In this document: positions 1-6,759 of the stretch, one piece after another
Layout: every line of letters starts with the position of its first letter
How positions within the stretch are numbered: the first letter of the stretch is position 1
Assembly (NCBI GenBank): GCA_012799265.1
Contig: JAAZLP010000010.1
Location: 1 to 18,602 of the forward strand
Length of the DNA stretch: 18,602 nucleotides
DNA from: Phyllobacteriaceae bacterium
GTDB taxonomy: Bacteria; Pseudomonadota; Alphaproteobacteria; Rhizobiales; Devosiaceae
Direction: 5' to 3'
Translations under genes and position numbers: made by a program
The notes under the pieces: generated by a model
What the model was told of the DNA's origin: nothing
What the model saw: only the letters and a program-made list of their open reading frames with translations
Databases searched by the model: none

Positions 1-10
1 CAAGCTGAAG

Positions 11-44
11 CGCTCACCCGATCATCATCAGGGTGGGCGTTTTT
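11..44 (+). terminator. Rho-independent terminator of an upstream plus-strand gene
   Basis: CGCTCACCC (11-19) pairs with GGGTGGGCG (31-39) with one G-T wobble, around an 11-base loop, and is followed directly by a TTTTT run (40-44). This is the classic intrinsic terminator layout reading rightward. The gene it ends lies outside the window. It also shows that the cytochrome fragment downstream is not joined to that upstream transcript. Confidence 0.7.
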
Positions 45-102
45 ACTTTGTAGTGTGCGGTGACTGGTAGTCGGTCGGCCAGATTGCTGTGCTCCGCGCT
101 TC

Positions 103-603
103 GTGCATGCGCGGCCGGTCTCGACCTGCATATCCTGCCACGAGCCGCACAACCTGACGGTCAGCCAGGAAACCTGCCTGACCTGCCACGAGACGGGCGA
201 GTCGCATGATATTCGCATCTCGCGCCAGAGCCATGATGGCAGCGGCAACCTCGAACAGGGTATCGCCGTCGACATTGCCGCCAATCGGAAGCGCCTCTTC
301 ACACTGATGACCGACTATGCCCGCGAGGTTGTGGGCACGCCCATCGTTTTCGATGCAGCGCATCACCCCTACTTCTTTGCCGATCATAATGGCGATGGCC
401 TGGCGGACCAGAACGATGGAGCGCCCGTTGCCTATGCCAATTGGACGCCGCGCCTGCTCGAGGCCGCCTATAACTGGAAGTTCGTGGGGGCGGATGCCGC
501 GATCCACGTCCACAACCCCCATTATGCGCTTGAACTGCTCTACGATTCCGCGGTGGATCTGTCCGGGGCTCTGGAGATCGAGCTTACGGGAATGGCGCGC
601 TGA
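103..603 (+). pseudogene. 5'-truncated multiheme cytochrome c fragment
   Basis: The frame encodes about 166 residues with two heme c attachment motifs close together near the N-terminus, CISCH (residues 9-13) and CLTCH (25-29). They are followed by a long domain rich in His and aromatic residues (for example AAHHPYFF, VHNPHYALELLYD). This pattern fits the C-terminal end of a periplasmic polyheme c-type cytochrome. Such proteins need a signal peptide and normally carry more heme motifs, and both are missing. The frame is open back to a stop at 61-63. The only start is a GTG at 103 with no ribosome-binding site, and a terminator lies about 60 bases upstream. I read it as the tail of a gene whose 5' part was lost. 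The neighbouring cytochrome c, USPs and FNR-type box suggest it once belonged to the same low-oxygen gene set. The exact cytochrome family is uncertain. Confidence 0.6.
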
Positions 604-634
604 ACCCGCCGGCCCCTGCCAGCGCGCCGCCGGC

Positions 635-1495
635 TCACTGCTGGCGCACCGCCAAAACGTCGCAATCGACCTGTTCAAGGATTTCGACAGCCGCACTGCC
701 AATCAAGGCGGCGGCCAGGCCGGAGCGGCCCGAAGATCCCACGACAACCAGTTCGATCTGCTTGTCGGCCACATATTTCGTGACATTGGAGGCGATGGGA
801 CCCATCTCGGCGACAACCTCCACCGGATCTAGCCTGGAACCGATTGTCTCGCGGAGCCAGTCCCGCGCCCGCTCCGTTTCGGCCGCCCGCATGTCCCTTT
901 CGATATTGGCCATATCGTCGACCAGCCCCCTATAGGGGAGGTCAAAGGCATGGAACAGCGTGAATTGAGCGTTGGGAAACGCCGCAAGCGCCAACTCGAC
1001 CGCCTGCCGCGACACCTCCGATAGATCGCTGGCGACGACGATGCGCTCATAGGGCTTATGCCCCCGTCGCTTGACCACCAGCACTGGCGCCGGCCCGTTT
1101 CGCACCAGCTCGACGACCATCCGGCCCAGCTTGTCGGCGCCGTAGGTCTCGTCATGGGCGATGCCAGTGACCACCAGTTCGGACGCCTGGTCCCGCGCGG
1201 CCGCCGTCACCAGTTCATAGGCATCGCCATTCTTGACCACCAGTGAGGCGCCGACCGCAGGCCAGTCGGGATATTCACGCGCAAGTTTGCGCTGGGCGAT
1301 CGCCACCGGATCAGAGCGGCGCCAAGATGGCCCCTGGCTCCAGAACGTATATTGGAACGCCTCGACAGCATGAACGATCTGGATCCGCGCCTGCCAGGCC
1401 CGGACAAGCGCCATCGCACGATCATAGGCGCGATCGCTGCGGGAACTCAGGTCGGTCGCCAGCGTGATGTGCCGGGGCACAGACGGTTTGCTCAT
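635..1495 (-). CDS. Tandem universal stress protein (two UspA domains)
   Basis: This 286-aa cytoplasmic protein carries two consecutive UspA alpha/beta domains. The first begins ITLATDLSSRSDRAYDRA and ends APVLVVKRR. The second begins ERIVVASDLSEVSRQAVE and ends with the nucleotide-binding signature GSSGRSGLAAALIGS followed by CDVLAVRQQ. The second domain keeps the glycine pattern of ATP-binding USPs, while in the first the equivalent stretch (GIAHDETYGADKLGRM) is degenerate, so only one site may bind nucleotide. I chose the ATG at 1495 (MSKPSVPRH) because GGAGA lies 10 bases upstream; an in-frame ATG at 1540 lacks a ribosome-binding site. Tandem USPs are common in rhizobial and related FNR/FixK regulons and are thought to support survival under low oxygen or energy stress. 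The target here is unknown. The gene converges on the cytochrome fragment and lies 110 bases downstream of the single-domain USP. Confidence 0.88.
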   Translation of the reverse strand: MSKPSVPRHITLATDLSSRSDRAYDRAMALVRAWQARIQIVHAVEAFQYTFWSQGPSWRRSDPVAIAQRKLAREYPDWPAVGASLVVKNGDAYELVTAAARDQASELVVTGIAHDETYGADKLGRMVVELVRNGPAPVLVVKRRGHKPYERIVVASDLSEVSRQAVELALAAFPNAQFTLFHAFDLPYRGLVDDMANIERDMRAAETERARDWLRETIGSRLDPVEVVAEMGPIASNVTKYVADKQIELVVVGSSGRSGLAAALIGSAAVEILEQVDCDVLAVRQQ

Positions 1496-1605
1496 CGAAA
1501 AAGGTTCTCCTGTTGCGCCTTGGGGAGCAAGGCTAGGCATCGCTTCAACGGGGCCGATCGACCGGGCCGGATCGGATCGCCGTGCGGCGTCACGCCGGCG
1601 CTTGC

Positions 1606-2052
1606 CTAGCGAACGACCAGCACCGGGATGGTGGTATGCGCCAGCACCTCCGATGTCTGGCTGCCCAGCAACACCTTTTGCACGCCACGACGGCCATGCG
1701 AGGACATCACGATGAGGTCACAGCCGTTGAGCTTGGCGTATCTGACAATGGCCTCGGCAGGGGAGATGTCGATCTCATGGGCAAGCTCGGCCGCAATGCC
1801 ATATTCGGAGCCGCGTTGCGCGATGGAGGCAAACCGATCCTTCATGATCGCTTCTATCTGCTGGTCATAGCGGGTGACGGGATCATCGATGCCGCCCATG
1901 CGCGCTGCACTCGCCATGTCCTGGCGCAGCGGTTCTGAAACGGACAGCACCGTGACTTTGGCATTGAGCGGCTTGGCCAGGGCCAGGCCCTGTTCAAGGC
2001 CCTTCTCGGCCAGTTCGGAACCATCGGTGGCGATCAAAATATGGGTATACAT
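1606..2052 (-). CDS. Universal stress protein, single UspA domain
   Basis: This 148-aa protein has a normal length for a one-domain UspA. The N-terminus MYTHILIATDGSELAEKGLEQ is typical of the family. Near the C-terminus MSSHG (ending at residue 120), nine residues, then GS (130-131) matches the G-9x-G-S nucleotide-binding loop, with Ser in place of the first Gly of the longer consensus. It ends TTIPVLVVR, as these proteins usually do. The ATG at 2052 is preferred over an upstream ATG at 2085 because GAGGAGAAG sits just before it. The gene is in tandem with the two-domain USP and follows the cytochrome c gene, but a terminator separates it from that gene, so it probably has its own promoter within 2053-2102. 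The role is inferred from family only: stress response, probably nucleotide-binding. Confidence 0.9.
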   Translation of the reverse strand: MYTHILIATDGSELAEKGLEQGLALAKPLNAKVTVLSVSEPLRQDMASAARMGGIDDPVTRYDQQIEAIMKDRFASIAQRGSEYGIAAELAHEIDISPAEAIVRYAKLNGCDLIVMSSHGRRGVQKVLLGSQTSEVLAHTTIPVLVVR

Positions 2053-2102
2053 CGGCTTCTCCTCGCTAAAGAACTGGTACGGCATGCTGCAGCTACTGGT
2101 CT

Positions 2103-2127
2103 GAAAACAAGGGCAGACGCTGCCCTT
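2103..2127 (-). terminator. Rho-independent terminator after the cytochrome c gene
   Basis: On the minus strand AAGGGCAG, loop CGT and CTGCCCTT form a perfect 8-bp stem with a 3-base loop, followed by GTTTTC. The stem starts inside the TAA stop codon of the cytochrome c gene (2128-2126), a compact arrangement. It should end the ATPase-cytochrome transcript. Confidence 0.8.
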
Positions 2128-2461
2128 AGGGTTCGAACGACTTGAGATAGGCGATGATTGCGGCGGCCTGCTCGGGGTCGAATTCGAATTCAGGCATGTC
2201 CGGATGGGCCGTCAGGCCTTCGACCAGCGCCTCGCTCAGCAATTCCACATCATAGCGCAGCTGCAGTTCCCGAAACGGCGGCGCGGGCGGAAACGGGCTC
2301 TGGCCGGTGGCCGCGATGGCATGGCAGTCCGCGCAGTACATGCCCACCAGCTCCTGTCCCATTTCCACGGGATCATATGGCTGCGCGGCGCCTGGGCCCG
2401 CGACGGCGAAACTGCCCATGGCCACAAGCACGGGCAGCATGGCGCGCAACAACAATCTCAT
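2126..2461 (-). CDS. Small class I c-type cytochrome, periplasmic
   Basis: This 111-aa precursor has a clear Sec signal peptide: MRLLLR, a hydrophobic core to about residue 20, and a likely cut after GPGAA-Q or nearby. A single heme-binding motif CADCH lies at 43-47. Met89 in HPDMPEF is the probable sixth iron ligand, and the protein ends in the final helix AAAIIAYLKSFEP usual for mono-heme class I cytochromes. It should act as a soluble periplasmic electron carrier; the partner is unknown. GGAGA lies about 9 bases before the ATG at 2461. That ATG overlaps the ATPase stop codon in an ATGA sequence, so the two genes are probably translationally coupled and co-transcribed, and a terminator follows directly. 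Confidence 0.9.
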   Translation of the reverse strand: MRLLLRAMLPVLVAMGSFAVAGPGAAQPYDPVEMGQELVGMYCADCHAIAATGQSPFPPAPPFRELQLRYDVELLSEALVEGLTAHPDMPEFEFDPEQAAAIIAYLKSFEP

Positions 2462-4404
2462 GTTCTGGGTTCTCCTATTGGCAAGGCGGATGACCGGGGC
2501 GTGATACGCAGCGCCCGCAACGCATTCAAAATAACCGCCACGTCGATTGCTTCCTGCAGCAATGCCCCCTGCACCGGCGTCAGATAGCCAAAGGCGGCGG
2601 CAATCATCCCCAGCACCGACAGGCCAATGCCGGCCACGACGCTCTCCAGCGCAATCCGGCGCGCGCCCTGCGCGATTTCGACGCCGGGCAGCAGGCGATT
2701 AAGATGATCGACCAACAGCACGACATCGGCCGCTTCCGCCGATGCAGCCGCCCCGCGCGCACCCATGGCCACCCCCACATCGGCGGCAGCGAGAGCCGGC
2801 GCATCGTTGACCCCGTCGCCGACCATCATAATGGGGCCACGCTCACGCTCCGCCAGCACCAGCGCCACCTTCTGGTCTGGCGTCAGCTCGGCGTGGATGG
2901 CATCGAGCTCCAGGCCCTGGGTGACCGCTTCTGCCACCGCCTGCCGATCGCCGGTTGCCAGCACGATACGACTAATTCCCACGCCACGCAGCCCCGCCAA
3001 CAGGCCCGGCGTTCCAGCCCGCAGGGCATCGGCCATGACGATATGCCCGGCCAGCTGACCGTCGATGGCCACCGCCACGAGGGCCGAGCCTACCGCCATG
3101 ATCTGGCTTTCGGGCGTCGCTGCGCCGATGCGCGCGGCGACAAAGCCGGCGCTGCCCGCGACCACCTGGTGGCGACCAACCATGCCGGCCAGGCCCTCGC
3201 CAGGCATTTCCAGTACCTGCTGAGGAATTTCGAGGACAGCGCTCCGCGCGCGGGCGGCGCCGACAATGGCCCGCGCCATCGGATGCTTGGAGGCCTGTTC
3301 GAGGGAGGCGGCCAGTGCAAGCACCGCATCGGCCGTCACAGCCCCCAGCGGCTCGATAGCAACGATCTGGGGGCGCCCATCGGTCAGCGTGCCCGTCTTG
3401 TCCAGCACCAGGACTTTTATGCGCGCCAGGGCTTCCAGCGGCTTTGCCCCCTTGATCAGCACGCCATAATGGGCCGCGCGCGACATACCTGCTACCAAAG
3501 CCACCGGAACGGCAAGGATCAACGGACAGGGGGTTGCCACCACCAGCACGGCCACGGCGCGGATCGGATCGCCGCTCAACCACCATGCAGCAGTGGCGAT
3601 GACGACCGTGACGCCCAGGAACAGCAGCGAGTAGCGATCCGCCAGCCGCGCCATCGGCGCCTTTGAGGTCTGCGCCGCCTCGACCAACCGGACGATGCCG
3701 GCATAGGTGCTTTCCGTAGCGCGCCGCGTGACCCGCAGGTCGAAGGCGTCGCCTGCATTGGTCGAGCCGCTCATCACCTCGTCGCCATCGTCCAGACGCA
3801 CCGGCATGGATTCGCCCGTTAGCGCCGACTGGTCCAGCATGGCGCGCTGGCTCTGCACGGTTCCATCCACCGGCGCCACATCGCCCTGCCGGATCAACAG
3901 CAGGTCGCCCGGCAGGATATCGTCCAGTGGTTTTTCTTCGAGCGCGCCGTTGCGGTGCCTTGTCGCTGTCCGCGGCACGCGCGAGAGCAGGTCGGTCATT
4001 TCGCGACGAGCGCGGCCCTCGGCAAAGCTCTCGAGGAAAGTCCCGCCCGAATACATCAAGGCGACAACGGCGGCCGCCAGTGTCTCGCCAAAGAACAGGG
4101 CAGCTGACATTGACAGGGCGGCCACGATATCAAGTCCCACCTCGCCCTTTGACAGGCTGCGCACGATTTCCACCAGCAGTGCGGCGAGGACGGGAATGAC
4201 GCCGGCCGACCAGGCCAGGGTGGCCAGTTGTGCCTGCCCGGCCAGCATCAGCACCAATCCGCTGGCCAACCCTGCCAGGGCGGTGATCAGCAGGGCTACG
4301 TTCAGCCGGTCATGCAGTGCTTGCGGCAAGCGATTGATTCCTCGTGATGGCGCGCTGGCAATGGCCGGTCGCCAGGTCCTCTGGTGCGCCTCAAGGTCGG
4401 ACAT
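2458..4404 (-). CDS. P1B-type heavy-metal ATPase with TPC membrane motif
   Basis: This 648-aa inner-membrane cation pump has all core P-type ATPase motifs: TGES (196-199, actuator domain), phosphorylated Asp335 in DKTGT, the P1B hallmark His-Pro at 374-375, and GDGVND at 529-534. Membrane segments lie around 37-56, 63-82, 90-118, 258-276, 283-306 and 585-625. The metal-site motif in the sixth segment is TPCP (291-294) rather than the CPC of Cu/Ag or Zn/Cd exporters. TPC is, from memory, the mark of the P1B-5 group (Ni/Fe-linked Nia type), but the C-terminal hemerythrin-like domain of Nia is absent, so I do not name the metal. There is no N-terminal CxxC metal-binding domain. The start at 4404 is the first in-frame ATG but has a weak ribosome-binding site (AAGGG directly adjacent), so it could be off. 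It shares an ATGA overlap with the cytochrome c gene and lies just after a dead USP gene. Confidence 0.9.
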   Translation of the reverse strand: MSDLEAHQRTWRPAIASAPSRGINRLPQALHDRLNVALLITALAGLASGLVLMLAGQAQLATLAWSAGVIPVLAALLVEIVRSLSKGEVGLDIVAALSMSAALFFGETLAAAVVALMYSGGTFLESFAEGRARREMTDLLSRVPRTATRHRNGALEEKPLDDILPGDLLLIRQGDVAPVDGTVQSQRAMLDQSALTGESMPVRLDDGDEVMSGSTNAGDAFDLRVTRRATESTYAGIVRLVEAAQTSKAPMARLADRYSLLFLGVTVVIATAAWWLSGDPIRAVAVLVVATPCPLILAVPVALVAGMSRAAHYGVLIKGAKPLEALARIKVLVLDKTGTLTDGRPQIVAIEPLGAVTADAVLALAASLEQASKHPMARAIVGAARARSAVLEIPQQVLEMPGEGLAGMVGRHQVVAGSAGFVAARIGAATPESQIMAVGSALVAVAIDGQLAGHIVMADALRAGTPGLLAGLRGVGISRIVLATGDRQAVAEAVTQGLELDAIHAELTPDQKVALVLAERERGPIMMVGDGVNDAPALAAADVGVAMGARGAAASAEAADVVLLVDHLNRLLPGVEIAQGARRIALESVVAGIGLSVLGMIAAAFGYLTPVQGALLQEAIDVAVILNALRALRITPRSSALPIGEPRT

Positions 4405-4425
4405 CCCTTGGTGTCTGTAAAGCCG

Positions 4426-4584
4426 TCAAAGCTGGGGCTTCAGCCGGTGAGGGGTTTGCCGGCGCAGCACGCCGAAGGTGACATGAGCGGCAAAGCCGGC
4501 GACGAAATCGGGCAGCATGGCCGCCACATCCACCGCCGTCAGGTCAGGATAGGTCAGCAGCGGCACCAGTATATCGCCCTACAT
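4426..4584 (-). pseudogene. Truncated universal stress protein remnant with stop at codon 2
   Basis: On the minus strand a good ribosome-binding site (AAAGGAGAACAAG) precedes ATG at 4584, but the next codon is TAG (4581-4579). The frame then reads GDILVPLLTYPDLTAVDVAA and continues to FAAHVTFGVL before a stop at 4428-4426. Intact USPs of this type start with sequences like MYKDILVPLLTYPD, so the TAG sits where a Tyr codon (TAC or TAT) is expected. The homologous part covers only about 40 residues of a domain of 140 or more, so the gene is both nonsense-mutated and cut short. It lies immediately upstream of the ATPase and may once have been the first gene of that operon, leaving its leader to serve the ATPase. 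Confidence 0.6.
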
Positions 4585-4713
4585 CTTGTTCTCCTTTTTA
4601 GGCCTTGTCGCCGGTACGTTTGCACGGATCGGGTAACCCTGGACCAAATGAAACGTGCTGGAATCCGGCTGGGCTTTTGTGGTGCAAAGTAGTGCAGCAA
4701 TCTCGGCTGGGAT

Positions 4714-4727
4714 TTGAGCCAGATCAA
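4714..4727. promoter_or_regulatory. FNR/FixK-type anaerobox
   Basis: TTGAG-CCAG-ATCAA differs from the TTGAT-N4-ATCAA consensus of FNR/FixK/ANR regulators at one position. It lies between divergent genes. Its centre (4720.5) would give the usual -41.5 spacing to a leftward start near 4679, with a weak TACTTT -10 at 4691-4686; a rightward start near 4762 is also possible. It probably drove the ATPase-cytochrome operon, the plus-strand USP, or both. Confidence 0.65.
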
Positions 4728-4839
4728 AGCAGCACCACTTTGCCGGGCGTAGCGTTACTAGAGGAAGGCCGCGATCAACGTTACGGTTGCCTATGACGTA
4801 CTCTTGACATTGCCGCCCAGATCGCGGGGCACTGGTGGC

Positions 4840-5215
4840 ATGGATGTCCTGCTTCCGATAACAAGCTATCCCGCTGTCGTCTCCAATGTCGGGCTTGGGC
4901 GGGCGCTCAGCCTGTCTGTCAGACTCGGTGCCAGGGTGAACGCGCTGGTTCAGGAAATGGAGATAGCTCCCAGCAGCGCCTCGGGTGAGGCGCTGCTGGG
5001 CGCCTCCGACATAGCTTTAGGGGTTGAAGCGCTCAATCGCGATCGAGCCAGAAACGCGCGCAAATGGGTTGAGGAACGCGCTGCCAGCCTGGAACTGCCG
5101 CTTGAAGTCGCTGCGCTGCGGCCCGCAGATGTTCATCGATTGTCTGCGACCGATCACCCGGTATCATGATCTGACGGCCCTGGCTGACTGGTCTCGCCTA
5201 GAGGAGGGCGACATG
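4840..5215 (+). pseudogene. Frameshifted and truncated universal stress protein
   Basis: From ATG 4840 the frame reads MDVLLPITSYPAVVSNVGLG and continues through a USP-like domain (ALSLSVRLGARVNALV, then VEERAASLELPLEVAAL) to a stop at 5167-5169. Just before that stop the next frame takes over with RYHDLTALADWSRLEEGD, which fits the following part of the same family (xRYHDLTxL). Removing one C from the CCC at 5158-5160 rejoins the two frames, so a single-base insertion is the simplest explanation. Even after repair the protein has no second half and runs into the ribosome-binding site of the next gene, so the 3' part was also lost. The start has only a weak ribosome-binding site. USP identity rests on the N-terminal and RYHDLT motifs. 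The FNR-type box about 110 bases upstream could have been its control site. Confidence 0.55.
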
Positions 5216-5562
5216 CAGGAACTTACGCTTGACCATGTTCGCCGTCTTCCAGGAGATGTTCGGCGTGCCACTGTTCTGGGGACTGGTCGCGGCGGCAGTG
5301 CTGGTGACCCTGATTTATACCGCCGTCCTGGTCCGGGACCGCGCGGTAAGTTGGAGGAAGTTCCTCCTGGCGCAAGTGTCCATGCCTGTGGGCGCCGTTG
5401 CGGCGGTTGCCCTCCTCATGGCCATTACCAACCCAAGCGCGTCAGACCTAGGCGACCCCCATCGACCTGATCGTTCTGATCGACGTTGCTACAGCGGGCG
5501 CGATCGGCATGGCGATCCTAGTGTACACCGCCCAGTCGATGCTCAGCCCGCCGAGGCGCTAA
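5213..5562 (+). pseudogene. DUF5368-like small membrane protein, two frameshifts
   Basis: A good ribosome-binding site (GAGGAGGG) precedes ATG 5213, which reads MQELTL. One extra base near 5231 then shifts the frame; the real protein continues as TMFAVFQEMFGVPLFWGLVA, a hydrophobic helix, then a charged stretch (LVRDRAVSWRKF) and a second helix. At 5455-5459 a run of five C contains another extra base. Dropping it gives DPIDLIVLIDVATAGAIGMA and a third helix ending at TAA 5560-5562. The repaired protein would be about 115 aa with three membrane segments, which fits the small DUF5368 family of alphaproteobacteria (N-termini such as MKELT...AxFQEMFG, from memory). Function is unknown. Two shifts in one short gene mean it is dead or the assembly is faulty here. 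Confidence 0.5.
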
Positions 5563-5608
5563 AGGGGGACCTGCTCTACCCGTTGTGGGTTGTGTCCAAT
5601 ACCCTTGC

Positions 5609-5725
5609 GAGGCGGTTCGTAGCCAGATGGATAGTCTCAACCAGACGATCCTCCATCAGTTCCGCGACCAGCCATTGGTCGGTGGCGCTCTCGCCTTCGC
5701 GCTGGGGGCAGCTCTAGCAGGCTGA
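5609..5725 (+). pseudogene. C-terminal scrap of a DUF3618-like / nutrient-deprivation protein
   Basis: One frame encodes EAVRSQMDSLNQTILHQFRD followed by QPLVGGALAFALGAALAG and a stop at 5723-5725. A short helix, then D(Q/N)PL and a glycine/alanine-rich membrane helix, is how the C-termini of DUF3618-type proteins look. No start, ribosome-binding site or N-terminal part is visible upstream, where the dead DUF5368-like gene ends. I treat it as a leftover fragment; the family call is tentative. Confidence 0.35.
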
Positions 5726-6117
5726 TGAAAATCAGAGAACACACTACATATCCCGACCAACGTGCGCTCCACATCTCGATTTGGCTTGAGCTCTTAATCG
5801 CCGAAATCAAAGACGGTAACCTGGGCCAAGCCAAAGAAATCGCGATGAAGGCAAAGGATGAGGCGGATCTCCTTTGCAATGAATTGGACCCCTGCAATAC
5901 GCAAAGCGCCGCTGTGTCGATGTATGCGGGCCTGCTGAGGCCAGAGCGGCTGGCCGAGCTATATGGCAGAAACGTGGTACCTTTTCATTGCGCTGAAAGT
6001 AGGTTTGGCAAGACGAGCAGACGAAGAGGGGAACCCGATTACGCTCAAGCATGGATCGACATGATGCCGATCCAACACCGTAGCGGGTTCGGATTGCACC
6101 AATATTGTGACGAGTAG
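5725..6117 (+). CDS. Hypothetical protein, 130 aa
   Basis: The ATG overlaps the stop of the preceding fragment (TGATGA), with only a weak AGCAGG before it. Residues 1-55 look protein-like: an amphipathic stretch HISIWLELLIAEIKDGNLGQ followed by AKEIAMKAKDEADLLCNELD, probably two helices. The second half (CAESRFGKTSRRRGEPDYAQ and on) looks less ordered and may be read-through of a truncated gene. There is no signal peptide, membrane segment or known motif, and I recognise no family. Its codon use is less GC-rich than the flanking genes. It may be a real small orphan gene, a 3'-truncated one, or chance. Confidence 0.35.
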   Translation: MKIREHTTYPDQRALHISIWLELLIAEIKDGNLGQAKEIAMKAKDEADLLCNELDPCNTQSAAVSMYAGLLRPERLAELYGRNVVPFHCAESRFGKTSRRRGEPDYAQAWIDMMPIQHRSGFGLHQYCDE

Positions 6118-6759
6118 TGGCGCCAAGCATTGTGCGACCGTGCAGCACCGGAGGGTAGGGGCGCAGCCTGCATATCTTTGGCCACTAGAGGTGCCGCGCT
6201 CAACGCGCGCGTTCCGTGCCCACACCCGTTGAGACTACTGTTCCAGCCAGCCTTGCCTGGGCAAGGTCGCCAACGCTCTTGAAATTGTGCTCGAAGGGGG
6301 CGTCCTGGGGCGTTAACCGCCCGTGGCGGCGCAGGTGCTGGACACTCGTCTGACAGGGTAAGGTGTCCGAAATTGGCGCCCGTCGTCGACTTCGCGGGGA
6401 ACCCGGGGCTTCACTGGCGATCGTCACCAAACAGTGTGCCGGCGATTCCACGCCACTTCGGCGTCTTCGCATTCGATCCATATGCCCTTGAGCAGCATGT
6501 GTGGTGGGCCTTTTTGCGCCGGTGTCGACCGTCCAAAGTGGCGTGAGACGGGAAAATGTTCGATAACGCCACCTTCAGCTCATATGCGCACGAATCGAAT
6601 GTATTCGAGGAAGTTGTAGAAGCAGCTATCATACAGTCGATGGCATGGCGTTGATGTGTCTAGTTCCAATGAGAAAAATAGAACGACCTTCTGTACCTGG
6701 CCACTCGTGATTTGCGCATGAGATTTCTGTTTGTAATCAGTCGCTTAATCGCATCAATC
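6118..6759. other. Gene-poor spacer, no supported gene
   Basis: About 640 bases between the hypothetical ORF and the end of the oxidoreductase operon. I see no RNA gene, clear terminator, insertion-sequence end or convincing coding frame. Open frames on both strands lack ribosome-binding sites and family resemblance. The right part (about 6550-6770) is visibly more AT-rich than the flanking operons. It looks like degraded sequence at the border between the decayed cluster and the sugar locus. Confidence 0.5.

Noticed and set aside
604..640. Terminator between the convergent cytochrome fragment and tandem USP
   Set aside because: GCCGGC repeats could pair over 6 bp but the loop is long and no T-run follows on either strand.
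43..702. 219-aa minus-strand open frame across the cytochrome fragment
   Set aside because: It is antisense to the CxxCH-containing frame, has no ribosome-binding site and no family resemblance; a GC-rich shadow.
4804..4809. TTGACA as -35 for the plus-strand USP
   Set aside because: No suitable -10 at 16-18 bases, and the spacing would place transcription start close to or inside the ATG region.
6200..6632. Overlapping open frames on both strands in the spacer
   Set aside because: Arg/Pro/Ser-rich shadows without start signals; no transposase or phage motifs found.
6556..6654. 32-residue ORF starting MFDNATFSSYAHESN
   Set aside because: Reasonable composition but no good ribosome-binding site, no neighbours and no recognisable family; too little to call.
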